In this document: one piece after another, positions 30,079 through 42,368 of the stretch
Numbering within the stretch: the first letter of the stretch is position 1
Layout: the number at the start of each line of letters is the position of its first letter
Assembly (NCBI GenBank): GCA_004135705.1
Contig: CM014272.1
Location: 51,056,435 to 51,120,434 of the forward strand
Source: Alloteropsis semialata
Taxonomy: Eukaryota; Streptophyta; Magnoliopsida; Poales; Poaceae
Direction: 5' to 3'
DNA length: 64,000 bases
Notes under the pieces: generated by a model
Database searches by the model: none
What the model was told of the DNA's origin: nothing
What the model saw: only the letters and a program-made list of their open reading frames with translations
Translations under genes and position numbers: made by a program

Positions 30079-32371
30079 TGTCACACCCGGATTTACGAAG
30101 GAAATCCGAATGCTACTATATGTGTACCCAGGAAGTCTTTACACAAATATAGCTCCAGAAATGATTATCAAAAGGAAGAAAACAGTGCTCGGTACATAAA
30201 CAGAAATAAAGTCATTACATCACAGGCATTACATTATTATCGAGTTTATCAAAGTAGCGGAAGCCTGATGTAATCTAACTCCAAGACATCTCCACAGGGA
30301 CTCTGACTGGGGGAATGCACTGCCTAGAAGTCCGAGAACTCCTCGGGGAAGACAAAAGCATCCACAGGCGGTTCATCTGAGTACCCATCCGGATTTTGTT
30401 GATATGAAGTAAGTGTAAGTAATCCATCTTACTTAGCAAGCATAACATGATTAAATGAGGCTCAAAAGGCTATGCAAGGTTTAAACTGCGGTTAGCATTT
30501 TTAGTTGATTACTTTTAGAATTAACCTGAATTACTACAGTTATATGACAACCCTGGTTGTAACCCATATTATAAAAACATGTGAAGTATAATTAATGAAC
30601 AACATCATATTAAACCATTTATCCGGAAAACAAGGTACCCCGAGTCAAAAAGGATCCAGGCCGCTCTTGACCGTGAGCACGGCTGTTATAACAGTTTTAC
30701 ACTCTGCAGAGGTTGTACACTTTCACCACCGGTCGTGATCCCCCTTGCCTAGGGCACGCACTCCCTTCACACCACGTGAAATGAGTACAGGGTTTCACTA
30801 CGAGACCTTTCAAAAGACACCCTAACAAGCTAGTGGCCGCTATGGTTTCCTTACAGGCGCATGGACCCCTCCAGGCTCCAGCCTAAACATCACACAAATC
30901 CATCACACACGAACCCCAACGAGAACTGACCGAGGTCCACACTTAAACCTGGCAGCCCCACTTGCGCTTTTCGGTAACCACTAGGCAAGCTAGAGCCGTA
31001 CAGTTTACTTAGTCAAGACCAGAGCCATGTGATTCCTGTGGTTGTACGGTTTTCCTGGGTTGCCGCTTTAAGAACGGGACCTTATGAAGAGATGCTTAGA
31101 GCAATCAAACACATGCTCAAGCTCCCTAAACCAAGTTACTAAAAAGCATATTTTAATAAGGTTCCAAGTATACCATTAGTCAAGATTAACATTTTATAAC
31201 GAACATTAGCGGTTAGCAAGCATAGCGACTTAACCTGACTACCCAATGCAAAACCCAGGCAAACAAGGAATATGGTAAACAAGTCTAGTCATCCTTAGGG
31301 TTAACAAATTTAGACACATGCATAAATGAATAAAATGATTATAAGGTGAATAGGTATCAAGGATGAATCATGTTACACTTGCCTTCCTCAAAATATTGCT
31401 GCTGATCTGATTCTTCAAACTCTTGATCAAAGCCGGCCTCGGTCCGGAGATGCAGGGCGTCGGGGTTGCGCTGCTGGTATACCTGCGCAACCAAGGAGAG
31501 CAGAGGGAGAGAGGGTGAGGGTGGTTCTTGGCAATGGCAGAACGAGGACAGTGACGTTTCTTACCGGGGCGAGCTTTGGCGTCCAGAAATTCGATGAGAA
31601 GAGCTCTCACTTTGGGAAATTGGGAAGCAAGGGAGGTAAAGGAGGTTGGGGGGATCTCGCCCGAGGTTTTTTTGCGGAGGGGGAAGAGAGCTTGGGCGGC
31701 CTGAATTGAAGAGAGGGGGGCTGTTTCGTTGCTGCGACATGAATGCAATTGAAAGGAAATTATGTCGGGGCGTTTCATTTGGTGGAAGAGGAAAGGGAGG
31801 GGCGAAGGTTCAGGGAAGGGGCGGTTCCTCTCCTGCGTGCGTTGCAGAGAGAGACGTAGGGGAGAAGGGATGGGGCGTGGGGGAAGGGAAGCGACGCAGG
31901 AGAGGAGGGGGCGACGGCTTTCTGCGTGAGAGGAGAGAGGGGGGCGACGTGCTTGGGGGGTCTGCCTGCGTGCGTGATAGGGAAGGGAGAGTGGATCTGG
32001 TTTGGGCCTGGGTTGGATTTGTTTGGGCCCAAGAAAGATAGTGTGCAGGGCTGGTTTGGGCCAAAGAGAGAAAAGGAGGGGGAGAGAGATGGGCCGGATT
32101 GGGTTAGAGGGGTTTGGGCCTCGAGAAAGAAAAGGGTAGGGCCGGGCTTTGGGCTAGGTTCTGGGTTTAAGAAACTAGGGCTAAGCATACACACAAAGCA
32201 CTCATACAAGAAAACAATGCGCCGGCATGAATGCACGCAAACAAGTTTCTAAACCTATGGTTGATTTTAATTTCCGAAAAAGGTTTTATATTTACCTAAA
32301 TTTTGAGAATGCACACACAAGAGCTAGCAAATTAATTACTAATTTAGAAATGAAATTTTTAGGGTGTTACA
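30079..32371 (-). repeat. Chromovirus 5' LTR
   Basis: 2293 bp, adjacent to the PBS on its left and to TATAT on its right. Confidence 0.9.
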
Positions 32372-32376
32372 TATAT

Positions 32377-33371
32377 GGCCGGACCTGGACCCGAGTGAGC
32401 TAAGTGAATCAAGTGCCAGACTCGATCTAGGCATGGTCGCAACATATCTTTATTTTTATCTATTTCTAAAGAGAGAATTGCCTTTTTAACGAAAAACCAC
32501 CTAGTTTCTCCTAGATTGGGTTTTTTTCCTAAAGAAAGAATTGCTTCTTCTTTTTTTTCCGTTCTGACATGTGGGTCCCACATGATCCCTCAGACTCTAA
32601 CATGCCTCCAACTCTCAACATTGGTTCAGCATCGGGTTAGAATTCTAACAGAACTCGAAATCTTTATCTATAGTCTAATATAAAAATATAATATATCCAT
32701 TCTGTGTATATTCTTTATCTTTATCTTTACCTATTTATAAAGAGAGGATTGCTTCTTCCCAAATTTTAGTCCGTTATGACATGTGGGTCCAACCTAATCC
32801 GTCGAACTCTAACCTCAAGTTTAACTCTCAACATTGGTTTCATAATCGAGTTATAGTCCTAACCGAATCTATCAATATATGTTTTACCTCTTACCTCTCT
32901 CCAAGTCTGATTCTGCCTCCACCGCATACTGGCGCGTCTCTTGCCCAAGTGAAGAAATCAAAATCATAAAGAATATCCGGGATCAGAAAGGAAAGAAACA
33001 TGAAGCTGGTTTTGGGGACGAACCTATTACACTGAACGGCGGGCCATCCTAAGGGGATGTCGCGGCCATCAGCTGTGTCGACAACGACACTCTCGGTGCA
33101 AGGCTCGCAGGCAGTCTCCAATCCGTGATGCCTGAAGTCACGACGCAACACACCGGCGACAAGTCCTCAAAAAAGGACAAGGACGCGGGAAAAAGAAGCA
33201 CGTCGAATCAAGCTTCCAGCTTCAGACAAAAGCAAACCAAGAAAGCGGAGGGAAAACGAGACATGGAAAACACCAAAGGGAGCTTCAAGGAGTGCGGCTG
33301 TGGGTGTAGCTGCATAGCTTCATATATAGTGCGGCCATGCACTCACCTCACCCCATCGAGTTGGCATCTCC
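32377..33371. other. Displaced upstream flank of IRL; no gene recognised
   Basis: The TATAT duplication shows this DNA adjoined the IRL promoter before the chromovirus arrived. 32440-32880 holds two diverged direct copies of a block with AAAGAGAGAATTGC or AAAGAGAGGATTGC and GACATGTGGGTCC. 33330-33318 reads CACTATATATGAAG on the minus strand, a good TATA box. An 87-codon minus-strand open stretch (33151-32891) with RRDFRHHGLETACEPCTESV matches no family I know. It may be the start of a disrupted minus-strand gene, or the former distal promoter. Confidence 0.4.
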
Positions 33372-34232
33372 TGTTAGATAAATAGGCAATTTCAGTACTA
33401 ATTTAATCCAGAAAAATATTAACAAGTTTGTGACATCAAATGTGTGTGAGGATTTGATTGATCTATGCTTCCAGAACATATAAACAAAACTAATCAGCAC
33501 TGGAATAAAGAGATGAGGTGAAACAGTATACCCAGCGGCACCAGAGCCGGTTGCGCTAATCGACATAGCACCTGTAGGTGTAGTGCAGAAAGGTAGCAGT
33601 GTTGTCCAGCGAGCAGTCGTGCCTCTTGTGGACGCTCCCCAAAAACCTGATGGCTGCCCTTCACCGGAAGCAGATGAACACACGGATGGTGACGGTTCCA
33701 AAGGCCTGCTCTCCCTACTCCTGTGCTCGCAGGAACAGAGACGGGGATACTATGTCTTTCAGCGAACTGTGTCTCATTTTGTTTACTGAATGTGAGGACG
33801 CCTCTTGTAGCCACAGGCAGAAGAGAAACAGATGAGGAGACGAAGAGTCACGGCAGAAACTCCCGTAATTCCCCACCAATGTTTAACTCCAGTAACTCCC
33901 ACCAATGTTTAACTCCAGTAACTCCTCTCCATTAGGAGCCATCCAAAACCACTAGAATTAATGTAACTCCTCTCCATTAGGAGCCATCCAAAACCACTAG
34001 AATTAATTGGCAGAACTCTTCAATTCCTGCGGCAGGCATGGACGCCTCACTTTTATTCTTTCTCAACTTCTCAATATGAGTAGATATGTTGCACGTATAA
34101 GTTGAGCCAACATTCAGTAAAAATCTCAAACAGTGCTAAATCAAATAGTACACAAAATATTTAATACGGCCCTTAGAATTATTTGATTTAATTAGATATA
34201 ATAATGGACTTGGTCCCATATTAAATCCAACA
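33372..34232 (-). repeat. Copia 3' LTR (861 bp)
   Basis: On the plus strand it runs TGTTAGATAAATAGG ... TTAAATCCAACA. The promoter-like half contains two short tandem duplications (below). Minus-strand open stretches at 33348-33814 fall in the transcribed part of this LTR and are not genes. Confidence 0.75.
33872..34007 (-). repeat. Two tandem duplications in the Copia LTR (26 bp and 45 bp)
   Basis: CCCACCAATGTTTAACTCCA repeats at 33872 and 33898. GTAACTCCTCTCCATTAGGA repeats at 33918 and 33963. Both are perfect or nearly so. Confidence 0.85.
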
Positions 34233-34542
34233 ATCCCCACCAAGTTCTAGGGCACGTGTTAAATAATCTCAAATCCACAGTTCTTTGATATACCAGGGTT
34301 TTGATGGAGACTGTTAAGTTGAACATCCATCTAGAACAAGAGTTACGCTCAATTGCAACTGAACAATGGACTATGCCTTGAATTGACAATTTTGTGCTAA
34401 GTGAGTTTCACCCAAGTTCTTTTCTGGTACTAGCCTACTTTAAGCATCCTCTCAAGTTGAAGCATATAAGTCACACTTCGAGGCCTTTCATGAGTATCTA
34501 GAGATTACCTAGATCTCATAGACTGTGACTAGCAATCGAACT

Positions 34543-35855
34543 CTATTGACGGTCCATAGACTTGCCAATTGTGAACCGCAAGCGCACGGATCATCGTAGC
34601 TTTTCCCTTAGAGTATTCCGTCCAAGGTTTATCAATCTGTGGATCGACAGTGAACTTACTAGGGTTTCCCATCTAATTTAACGGATCTATCCTAACATGA
34701 AGCGTTGATTGCATATAAAGGGTAAACCTACTATAAGATGTGAGTGGTGTGTAGGTTGATCACACCCATGAACATAGGCAAAGATTAAGCACAACCAAAG
34801 GGGTAAACGAGCCTATCGTCTTCTAGTTGTAGTTCTAGCCAATAAGAACAAGCACATCATGCATCTCATCCAAAGCCGTCTTTAAACTACTATCCTCCGG
34901 TCAAACCCCCGAAAGCCCCACCTTACACGGGATCACACCCTGTCACGATGCTCCCTATTGGCGTGGGTAACTTAAGAGCACTTTCGCGAAGAACGTGTTG
35001 AACCTCTTGGTAGATCTGGTATGAACCTCTAGCCACCATGACTATGAGATCACCCCGAGCAATCTATCTCGATAATAGATTAAAAGCAAAGCAAACCCAA
35101 GAAAAGCACAAGATCATAGAATGAGGAATCGAGCCGCTAAAAGAATGGATGACATGAAGAAAATTACTCACATAATAGATGTATTAGATCATCACCTCCG
35201 AGTACATACTATAGATGATCCACAACTAGCTCTTGAACTCTGCCATGGCACAACCACGCAGGGAGGCCATGGCGGCTAGGGTTGGCCTAGGCCATCTCCT
35301 AGACAACTTCGAGGACTTGCGGCAGCCGTCGTCTTCCTTTTGGTGTATGCCCTAGTTTTCACCGACTTCTGGTGGATGGATGCACATGCCTTCGTGTATG
35401 GGGGCTATAAATAGTCCGAGGAAGCTTCACATCAAAGGGGAGGCCGAGGCGGCGTAGGAAAACCCTAGGCCAGCCGGCCTAGGGGCCCGAAATATCCGAG
35501 CGCTCTATATGAAAGTTGTAGATCTTTTCGAACTGTGCAATTTTCTTATATAACTTGCCCCCATCGGACTTAAGATGAAGAAGATATGGCCCGAATAAGC
35601 TCAGCATCTCTTGCGGGCCTATAGTCCAAAGTTGGTGATTGTGGCTTCCATCATCCAAAGTCTGGGCCCAATTCCGAGTTTGTACAAAAACTCTCCATTT
35701 ATGTTGTATTTCCTGTAAAACACAGTATGCTCCAAAATACAACACACATGCGAAAACGGGGTTATTTCAAGTGCCAAGTGGTGAGTTAGTATATAAATTG
35801 GTCCAAAATCATCACCTAAATAGCACTAAAAGTGTATGTATAACGAGCGTCAACA
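34543..35855 (-). mobile_element. Solo LTR of the 44.1-53.1-kb element's family, inverted
   Basis: It is the reverse complement of the LTRs at 44118-45555 and 51644-53057, with matching landmarks (GGTTTATCAATCTGTGGATC versus GATTGATAAACC, and AAATAACCCCGTTTT). A perfect 5-bp TSD, AACTC (34538-34542 and 35856-35860), bounds it. The left terminus reads TATTGACGG instead of TGTTGACGG, one decayed base. Copia sequence resumes directly on both sides. Confidence 0.88.
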
Positions 35856-36100
35856 AACTCATATAGGTGTGTTCCTTCTAAGATGTTCTATAGGACAACA
35901 TCTCTGCTTTAATAAACCAATTGGATCACATTAAGGTACATACCAACCTGCCATACAGTATAGGAGAAACGTGCATCTCAAATGATTTGGACCTTTATTG
36001 TAAGAAATTTTCTCCATCGCAGTCAACCACTAGCTTGTTACACCATCCTATTTCACGGGATCTCCGATCACGTAGGACAGGTTACCACCATGGTATGATT

Positions 36101-36945
36101 TCAAGTGGGTCTCAAGCCCGTCTCTCTTGATGCACCTTCTATCACGTTACGTGATAGACCCTTAGTGAACTGATCTGCCAAATTCTTAGATGTATGGACA
36201 TAGTCCAACGCAATTACTCCGGAGGTTCTCAGTTTTCTGATAGATTTGAACCGCCTTTTCACATGTCTTGATGACTTCATATTATCCTTAGAACAGTTCA
36301 CCTTGATTATCACTATCTGATTATCACAGTTCATAGAAATAGCCAGTATCAGTTTCTCAACTACCGGTAAATCCATAAGGAGATCACGAAGCCACTCAGC
36401 CTCAACTGTGGCGGTATCTAATGCTGTGAGTTCTGCTTCCATTGTTGACCTTGTTAAAATGGTCTACTTGCAAGACTTCCATGAAACAGTGCCACCTCCA
36501 AGTGAGAACACAAATCCACTTGTGGCATAAATCTCATCAGCATCAGATATCCAGTTTGCATCACAATAACCCTCCGGTATCCTAGGGTATTCAGTATAGT
36601 GAATGCCATAGCTCATAGTTCCTTTTAGATAGCACATCACTCTCTCAAGAGAACGCCAATGATCATCTCCCGAATTTGAAACAAACCTACTGAGTTTGCT
36701 CACAGCAAACAAGATATCAGGCCTCGTTGCACCAGCTAAATACAAAAGAGAGCCAATAATTTGAGAATATCTCAATTGATCTCATGCTATTTTCTGATTT
36801 TTCCTTAATAGCACGCTCGGATTGTAAGGAGTTGGAGCAGATGTGCAATCACTATATCCAAAGCGATTCAACATCTTTTCCACATATAAGCACAAGATCA
36901 CACCTTCTCCTCCACCATACCAATAGTAAACACATTTCCATGAAG
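36101..36945 (-). pseudogene. Copia RT/RNase H remnant with active-site deletion
   Basis: RT end: GEGVILCLYV joined directly to EKMLNRFGYSDCTSAPTPYN, then YSQIIGSLLYLAGATRPDIL, DHWRSLERVMCYLKGTMSYG. RNase H: YCDANWISDADEIYATSGF, MEAELTALDTATVEAEWLRD, MNCDNQIVIIKVNCSKDNMK, then TSKNLADQFTKGLSRNVI. The YVDD catalytic pair and about 45 residues after it are missing. Frames are broken in two further places. Confidence 0.85.
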
Positions 36946-36949
36946 CCCT

Positions 36950-38090
36950 CTCAGGAAGTTCCAATAAAGGCTATCGACCTAGGGACGGGCGACTCCTCCA
37001 ATACGGCGCTGATCGGCGCTGACCTATCCGCCAAATAGGAAAGCGCGCTCACTAGCTTCTTACGGGACAACAACCATGACATCTTCGCATGGAATCCCTC
37101 TGACATGCCGGGAGTCCCAAGGGAGCTGGCTGAGCACAAATTTAATGTCGATCTGACCGCCAAACCAAAGAAGCAACGTCTATGATGCTTTGCTCAGGAC
37201 AAAAAAGAAGCCATCCGCACCGAGCTGGCAAAATTATTAGCAGCCGGGTTCATCAAGGAGGTGTTCCATCCCGACTGGCTCGCTAACCCTGTCCTGGTGA
37301 GAAAGAAGAATAACAACGAGTAGAGGATGTGTGTCGACTACACCAACTTGAACAAGCATTGACCAAAGGATCCTTTCAGGCTACCTCGCATTGATCAAGT
37401 GGTGGATTCAATAGCCGACTGCTCATTACTCTGCTTCCTCGACTGCTATTCAGGCTATCATCAAATAAGCCTGCATGGCGACAATCAGATTAAGATGGCG
37501 TTCATCACTACATTTGGCGCCTTCTACTACACAACAATGTCCTTTGGACTGAACAATGCAGGAGCAACATATCAGCACACAATTCAGAGTTGTTTAAAAG
37601 CTTAGATTGGACGCAATGTCGAAGCCTACGTTGATGACGTCGTGGTCAAGACAAAGAACTCGGACAGTTTGATTGCCGACTTGTCCGAGACTTTTGCAAA
37701 TCTCAGGGAGTTCCAATGGAAACTCAATCCAACCAAGTGTGTGTTTGAAGTGTCCATAGAAAAATTGCTTGGCTTCATAGTCAGCCACCATGGAATTGCG
37801 GCCAATCCCGAGAAAAAAACCGCCATCAGTTCTATGAAGCCTCCCAAGACCCTCAAGGATGTTCAAAAGCTGACAGGGTGCATGGCATCCCTCAACAGAT
37901 TCATCTCAAGACTCGGTGATAGAGGATTACCTTTCTTCAAACATCTCAAGAAGTAGGACAAGTTCGTTTGGACTGCAGAAGCCGATGAAGCATTTGAAGA
38001 TCTCAAGAAGTTCCTCCAGACACAACCAGTACTTACTGCACTAGCTGATAAGGAACCACTGCTCCTCTACATTGCGGCCACACACATGTG
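36950..38090 (+). pseudogene. Tat-type Gypsy reverse transcriptase remnant
   Basis: Segments in order: VPIKAIDLGTGDSSNTALIG, FAWNPSDMPGVPRELAEHKF, AAGFIKEV...NPVLVRKKN, RMCVDYTNLNKH, FLDCYSGYHQI, FGAFYYTTMSFGLNNAGATY, active site AYVDDVVVKTKN, LNPTKCVFEVSIEKLLGFIV, and PPKTLKDVQKLTGCMASLNR. At least five in-frame stops (near 37037, 37181, 37321, 37362 and 37602) make it a pseudogene, though the YVDD pair is kept. Confidence 0.88.
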
Positions 38091-39080
38091 GTGAGCCCGC
38101 AATTGTAGTCGAACGAGAGGAACCCGACCATGTATTCCAAGCACAACGGCTAGTTTACTTTATCAGCGAGGTCCTTACAGAATCCAAAGTATACTACCCC
38201 CAGGTCGAAAAGGTGCTCTATGCTATCTTGATCACATCCTGCAAGCTGCGCCACTACTTCGGCGCTCACCGAGTTGTGGTGGTTACATCTTTTCCAATTG
38301 GCGATATCCTTCACAACCGATATGCAACCGGGCAAATTTCCAAATGGGCGGCCAAGCTAGGCTCTCACACCATCGACTTCGTCACACGCACGGCAATCAA
38401 ATCTCAGGTTTTGGTAGATTTCATCATTGAATGGACAGAGATACAAACTTCAACACCCGAAGAACCTCCACAACATTGGATTTTGTACTTCGACGGGTCA
38501 AAAGGAGATCAGCTCAAGTATGTGCTCCAGATCCTCTGGAAAGCCACCAATAATGAGGCCGAGTATGAGGCTCTACTGCACGGGCTTCGCTGGCTGTCTC
38601 CCTTGGAATCAAGCATCTGGTGCTCTACGGCGATTTCTCAGTGGTCATCAACCAAGTCAACAAGGATTGGGACTGCACCAAGGAGAACATGGACGCATAC
38701 TGTGTGGTGGTTTGCAAACTCGAAAAACACTTCCATGGGCTCGAGTTTCATCATGTCCTAAGGGACAACAACATGGCTGCCGGTGCACTTTCCAAGCTTG
38801 GTTCACACCGAGCTAAAGTACCAGGCGGCGTTTTCGTCCAAGAGCTGCTACAACCATCCATCAAGGAGCAGGAAGTACAGCCGACTGCAACACCTCCTCA
38901 TCAACAAGTCATGGTGATTACACCCGAGTGTACGAAGCCCTTCATTGAGTACATTTTACATCAGAAAGAACCCAAGGATAAGGCAAAAACAGAGCAAGTC
39001 ATTCGACGCAGCAAGAACTACGTAGTAATCGGCTCCACCCTATTTCGACGTGGCGCATCCTCTGGTGTCTTGATGAAGTG
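38090..39080 (+). pseudogene. Tat-type Gypsy RNase H remnant
   Basis: YFISEVLTESKVYYPQVEKV and KLRHYFGAHRVVVVTSFPIG represent the usual RNase H. WILYFDGSKG...ATNNEAEYEALLHGLRW, then after a frame change LYGDFSVVINQVNKDWDCTK and HVLRDNNMAAGALSKLGSH, represent the second (archaeal-type) RNase H typical of Tat elements. Frameshifts occur near 38080 and 38600. Confidence 0.85.
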
Positions 39081-40190
39081 AGTCCCTCCAAAAGTCGGAT
39101 GGGAGATCCTTGATGAAATCCTTGCTGGAATCTACGGCAATCATGCCGCCTACCGCATGATCATCGGCAAGGCTTCTGCTCCGGCTACTATTGGTCGTCT
39201 GCCACGGCAGACGCAGATGAAATTGTGAAGACTTGTTAGGGTTGTCAGTTCTTCACCCTATAAGCTCACGTCCCTGCAACGGTCCTCAACACCATACCAC
39301 CTTCTTGGTCCTTCGCATGCTGGGGGCTGGATATGGTCGGACCACTCAAGAAAGCGCCAGGAGGATTCGAATATCTCTTCGTGGCATTGACAAGTTTACA
39401 AAGTGGATTGAAGTGAAGCCTCTGGTCAAAGCAACCGCACCAAAGGCGGCCGAGTTCATCCAAGACATTGCTCACTGCTTCGGTGTCCTGAATCGCATTA
39501 TTACTGACTTTGATTCCCAATTCACTAGGGATGAGATCTTTGATTTCTGTGACAACCTGGGAATCGAAGTCCACTACGCATCAGTGGCGCACCCTTGAGC
39601 CAATGGACAAGTCGAGCGAGCTAACGGGTTAATCCTACAAAGTTTGAAGGCCCAGTTATATGATCCACTCAAGAAATACGGCGGCAAGTGGGTGCAAGAG
39701 CTTCCAGGTGTGGTCTGGGGGCTAAGAACTTAGCCAAGTCGAGCGATAGGGCAATCGCCCTTCTTCCTAGTCTATGGCTCTGAAGCAGTACTCCCGGTGG
39801 ACATCACGCATAAAGCTCCAAGAATTGAAAACTACTCGGAGGAGGTAGTAGAACAGAGCAGAAGACGTCGACATGGTGGAAGAAGCAAGACTCGCAGCGC
39901 TGATCAGAACAATGAAATACCTGCAAGATCTAAGGAGATACCACGATCAGAACATCTAATCTCGGTCGTTCAACATCGGCGATTTGGTCCTCCGAAGGAT
40001 TCAGAGTTCAAAAGATCAGCACAAGCTATCTTCCCCTTTGGAAAGCCCGTTTATAGTATCAAGGGTAATTGGCCCGGGTATTTATCAGCTACAACGGGAA
40101 GATGGAACAGAGGTGCCCAATTCTTGGAATATCGAGCACTTGTGGCGTTTTTATTCATAAAGTTTAGAGTGTCAATAAAGTGAGTCATAT
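39081..40190 (+). pseudogene. Tat-type Gypsy integrase remnant
   Basis: Catalytic core pieces are FTKWIEVKPLVKATAPKAAE, IITDFDSQFTRDEIFDFCDN (the D of the DDE set), then past a TGA, ANGQVERANGLILQSLKAQL (containing the E), and FFLVYGSEAVLPVDITHKAP. The finger region around 39100-39230 is frame-broken. It is non-functional. Confidence 0.82.
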
Positions 40191-40500
40191 CAATGTACTG
40201 ATGTTGGCTTTATGCCCTTAATAAATAAAGTGTCTATATTCCATTGTCTTCAAGCTTGGAATTCATATATCTTATCTTTTTATGTCATACTCAGGTGTGA
40301 GTTATGCACATAACATTACTTATGAATCATGCCAGGTTGTTTCACGCAACTAACAAAGGCTACATTCATAAGATAAATTAAGGCCATCAACTCTTTGTCT
40401 TCACACAGAGAGATCGGGCGCCATACACATAGATTAAAAGTACTATTGTCATCACGACATAAGTATTTACATCTATTACAAGTTCACTACAAAGGTTTCT
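40191..40500. other. Spacer between Tat pol and the antisense gene
   Basis: AT-rich with no coding signal on either strand. It would hold the convergent 3' ends of the sense and antisense transcripts. Confidence 0.45.
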
Positions 40501-42368
40501 TTTACAATAAAGGACCTAGAACTTCAAGTGGGAAACAATCTTCTCCGTTGTGTCCTTTTCTTCCTCCAGATTTGAATTGAACATGTCTCGAGCCAGGCAG
40601 GGTTCACCTTACCCTTTGTTACGCTCAACTTCTGGGCAGGCCACCAGGATCGAACAATGCCGAGTACTTGCCTAGTGTAAGACTGGGCTATCCTTTGGCA
40701 ATAGGAACAGACCTGCCCAGGAGCCTCTCGGAGATGATTCACCAAGGGTGGAGAAGGCCCACCTGCAGGAACACGAGCAACCAGGTCCACGAGCGACATT
40801 GAAGCTTCTTTGAGTCCACTGAGCTCTACTCTGGGGATAGCAAGTTCTTCCTGGCTCCAGAGCTTACTCATGGCTTGAACAAGCTGGACATCTGCATCTT
40901 TGACCTTCTTTCTTTCTTTGGCAAGTTCAGCCATGCAATCTTGCTCTCATTGGATGGCCTGGTTCGCTCTTTTCTGCTCTCAGTAGAAGCCGTTTTTCCA
41001 GTCGATTGCCTTGACCTCAAGGGCTTCTATCTTTTTCTCTTTATCTTCATATACAATCATATTATTATATCTTATGATTTATGCTAAGTCGGCAACATAC
41101 CTGCAAGCGTCTGCTTGAGTGCCTTCTCTATGATGTCATCATGTTGGTTCTAGTACAAGTTTATCTTCTGGTATGCAGTGTCCAGATCAGCACGAAGTCT
41201 GGCATGTTCTTCCTTCCAAGAAGATTGGCCTTGAGCTAGATCCTTCTCCGTCTTCTCAGCTCGAGCAAAGCATGAGTTCTCTCGACGCAACATCTCGGTC
41301 TTCTGATGAGAACGGCGGAGTATGCTCTGTTTTCAAAAGAAAACAAGGCAGAACATCAAATAAAGTTTCAAATTACAGAGATAAGTACAATTATAAAGTC
41401 AATTCTACCTTTTGCTAACCTCTATTAGCTTGGAGAGTTGTCCTTGCAGCGCTCCAGCTTTCTCTAGATCCTCCTCATAAACCTGAGAGTCAAATAAAGA
41501 AGGCGTTCTCATCCTCCGCTCTAGCACCGAGTGTTGCGGTGTAGATCATGAAGGGTGGAGGTGAGGGCTCTCTGGGTTGTTTCTCCTAGACGATCACTTC
41601 GATAGCGACTACCTTGACAAGACCCGCAGCTGCATCTAGCTCTTCTACATGGAGACTTGCCATTCGAGTACTTTCCGTGGCCCATGGCCATGCGCTTTTA
41701 GGTTCTTGCGAGGAAGTACTCAGAGCGGCTTTCCCTGATTCCTTTGATGTTTCTGCCTTGGAAGGAGGAGATTTCTGGGGGCTAGGCACCTTTTCTCTCT
41801 CCATCTCCATTGACGGCGTGTCCTCAGGCAGACTGCGCTCTGGGATCACGAGCGTCTCAGCAGACTGAGGAGAATATTGAGGCCGACTACAAAGACAAAG
41901 CAAAAAATCAGACAAAATTGCCGCAAAGTGGAAGAATTTAGTATAAACAAGTCAATTTTTTACCTGGCAAACTCCATCTCGAACTTTAGCTCCGCAAAGC
42001 CAAAAGAAGTCGCCTCTGAAGGATGTTCTTTTGGCTCCGGGGTCCTTTCTTTTGGTTCTGGAGTTCTTTCTTTTGTCTGCTACACAAAGAGTACTTGGAT
42101 CATTCAAGATAGAAGAGCATAGCTATGTCAAAGTTCAAATATAGAGATTCAGGCATACCTTTTGGGGGGAAGCAGCAGGTGGCTCCGGTTGATTCAGAGG
42201 GATTCCCATCGGAATCTCTATATCCTCTGTAGGATCATCATGGATTTCATGGGCCTCGGGCAGAGGAGAATCGCAGAGCCCTTGGGGATTTGACACGGTC
42301 CGCTTCCTCACAGTCTGCCTCTTTTTTGCAACAAAAGGGCTTTGAAGCTCCTCTGTGCTTGGACATTT

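Larger units (their letters stand above)
19035..32371 (-). mobile_element. Del/Tekay-type chromovirus (Gypsy) with three LTR copies
   Basis: The outer LTRs (19035-21326 and 30079-32371, both about 2.29 kb, TGTCACACCCGG ... GGGTGTTACA) are flanked by the same 5-bp TSD, TATAT (19030-19034 and 32372-32376). On the minus strand the order is LTR, PBS (30075-30064), gag-pol, then an internal third LTR (23204-25017, first ~475 bp missing), a second integrase/RNase H copy (23202-21572), polypurine tract and LTR. One undetermined base at 23203 marks an assembly join exactly where the middle LTR and the second pol copy break off. Confidence 0.9.
33372..36945 (-). mobile_element. Truncated Copia element (Angela/RIRE1-like)
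   Basis: The 3' LTR is 33372-34232, then the polypurine tract (ACTTGGTGGGGAT on the minus strand), an interrupting solo LTR (34543-35855), RNase H and part of RT. At about 36945 it meets the Tat-type Gypsy in opposite orientation. The 5' LTR, gag, protease, integrase and half of RT are absent. It is related to the Copia in IRL intron 2: similar LTR length, polypurine tract and RNase H. Confidence 0.82.

Noticed and set aside
33348..33814. Minus-strand open frames of 106 and 117 codons
   Set aside because: They lie within the Copia LTR (33372-34232) and its edge; two overlapping frames, no domain.
40875..42122. Plus-strand open frames between Tat integrase and the solo LTR
   Set aside because: Opposite-strand shadows of the antisense gene, whose recognisable domains are on the minus strand.
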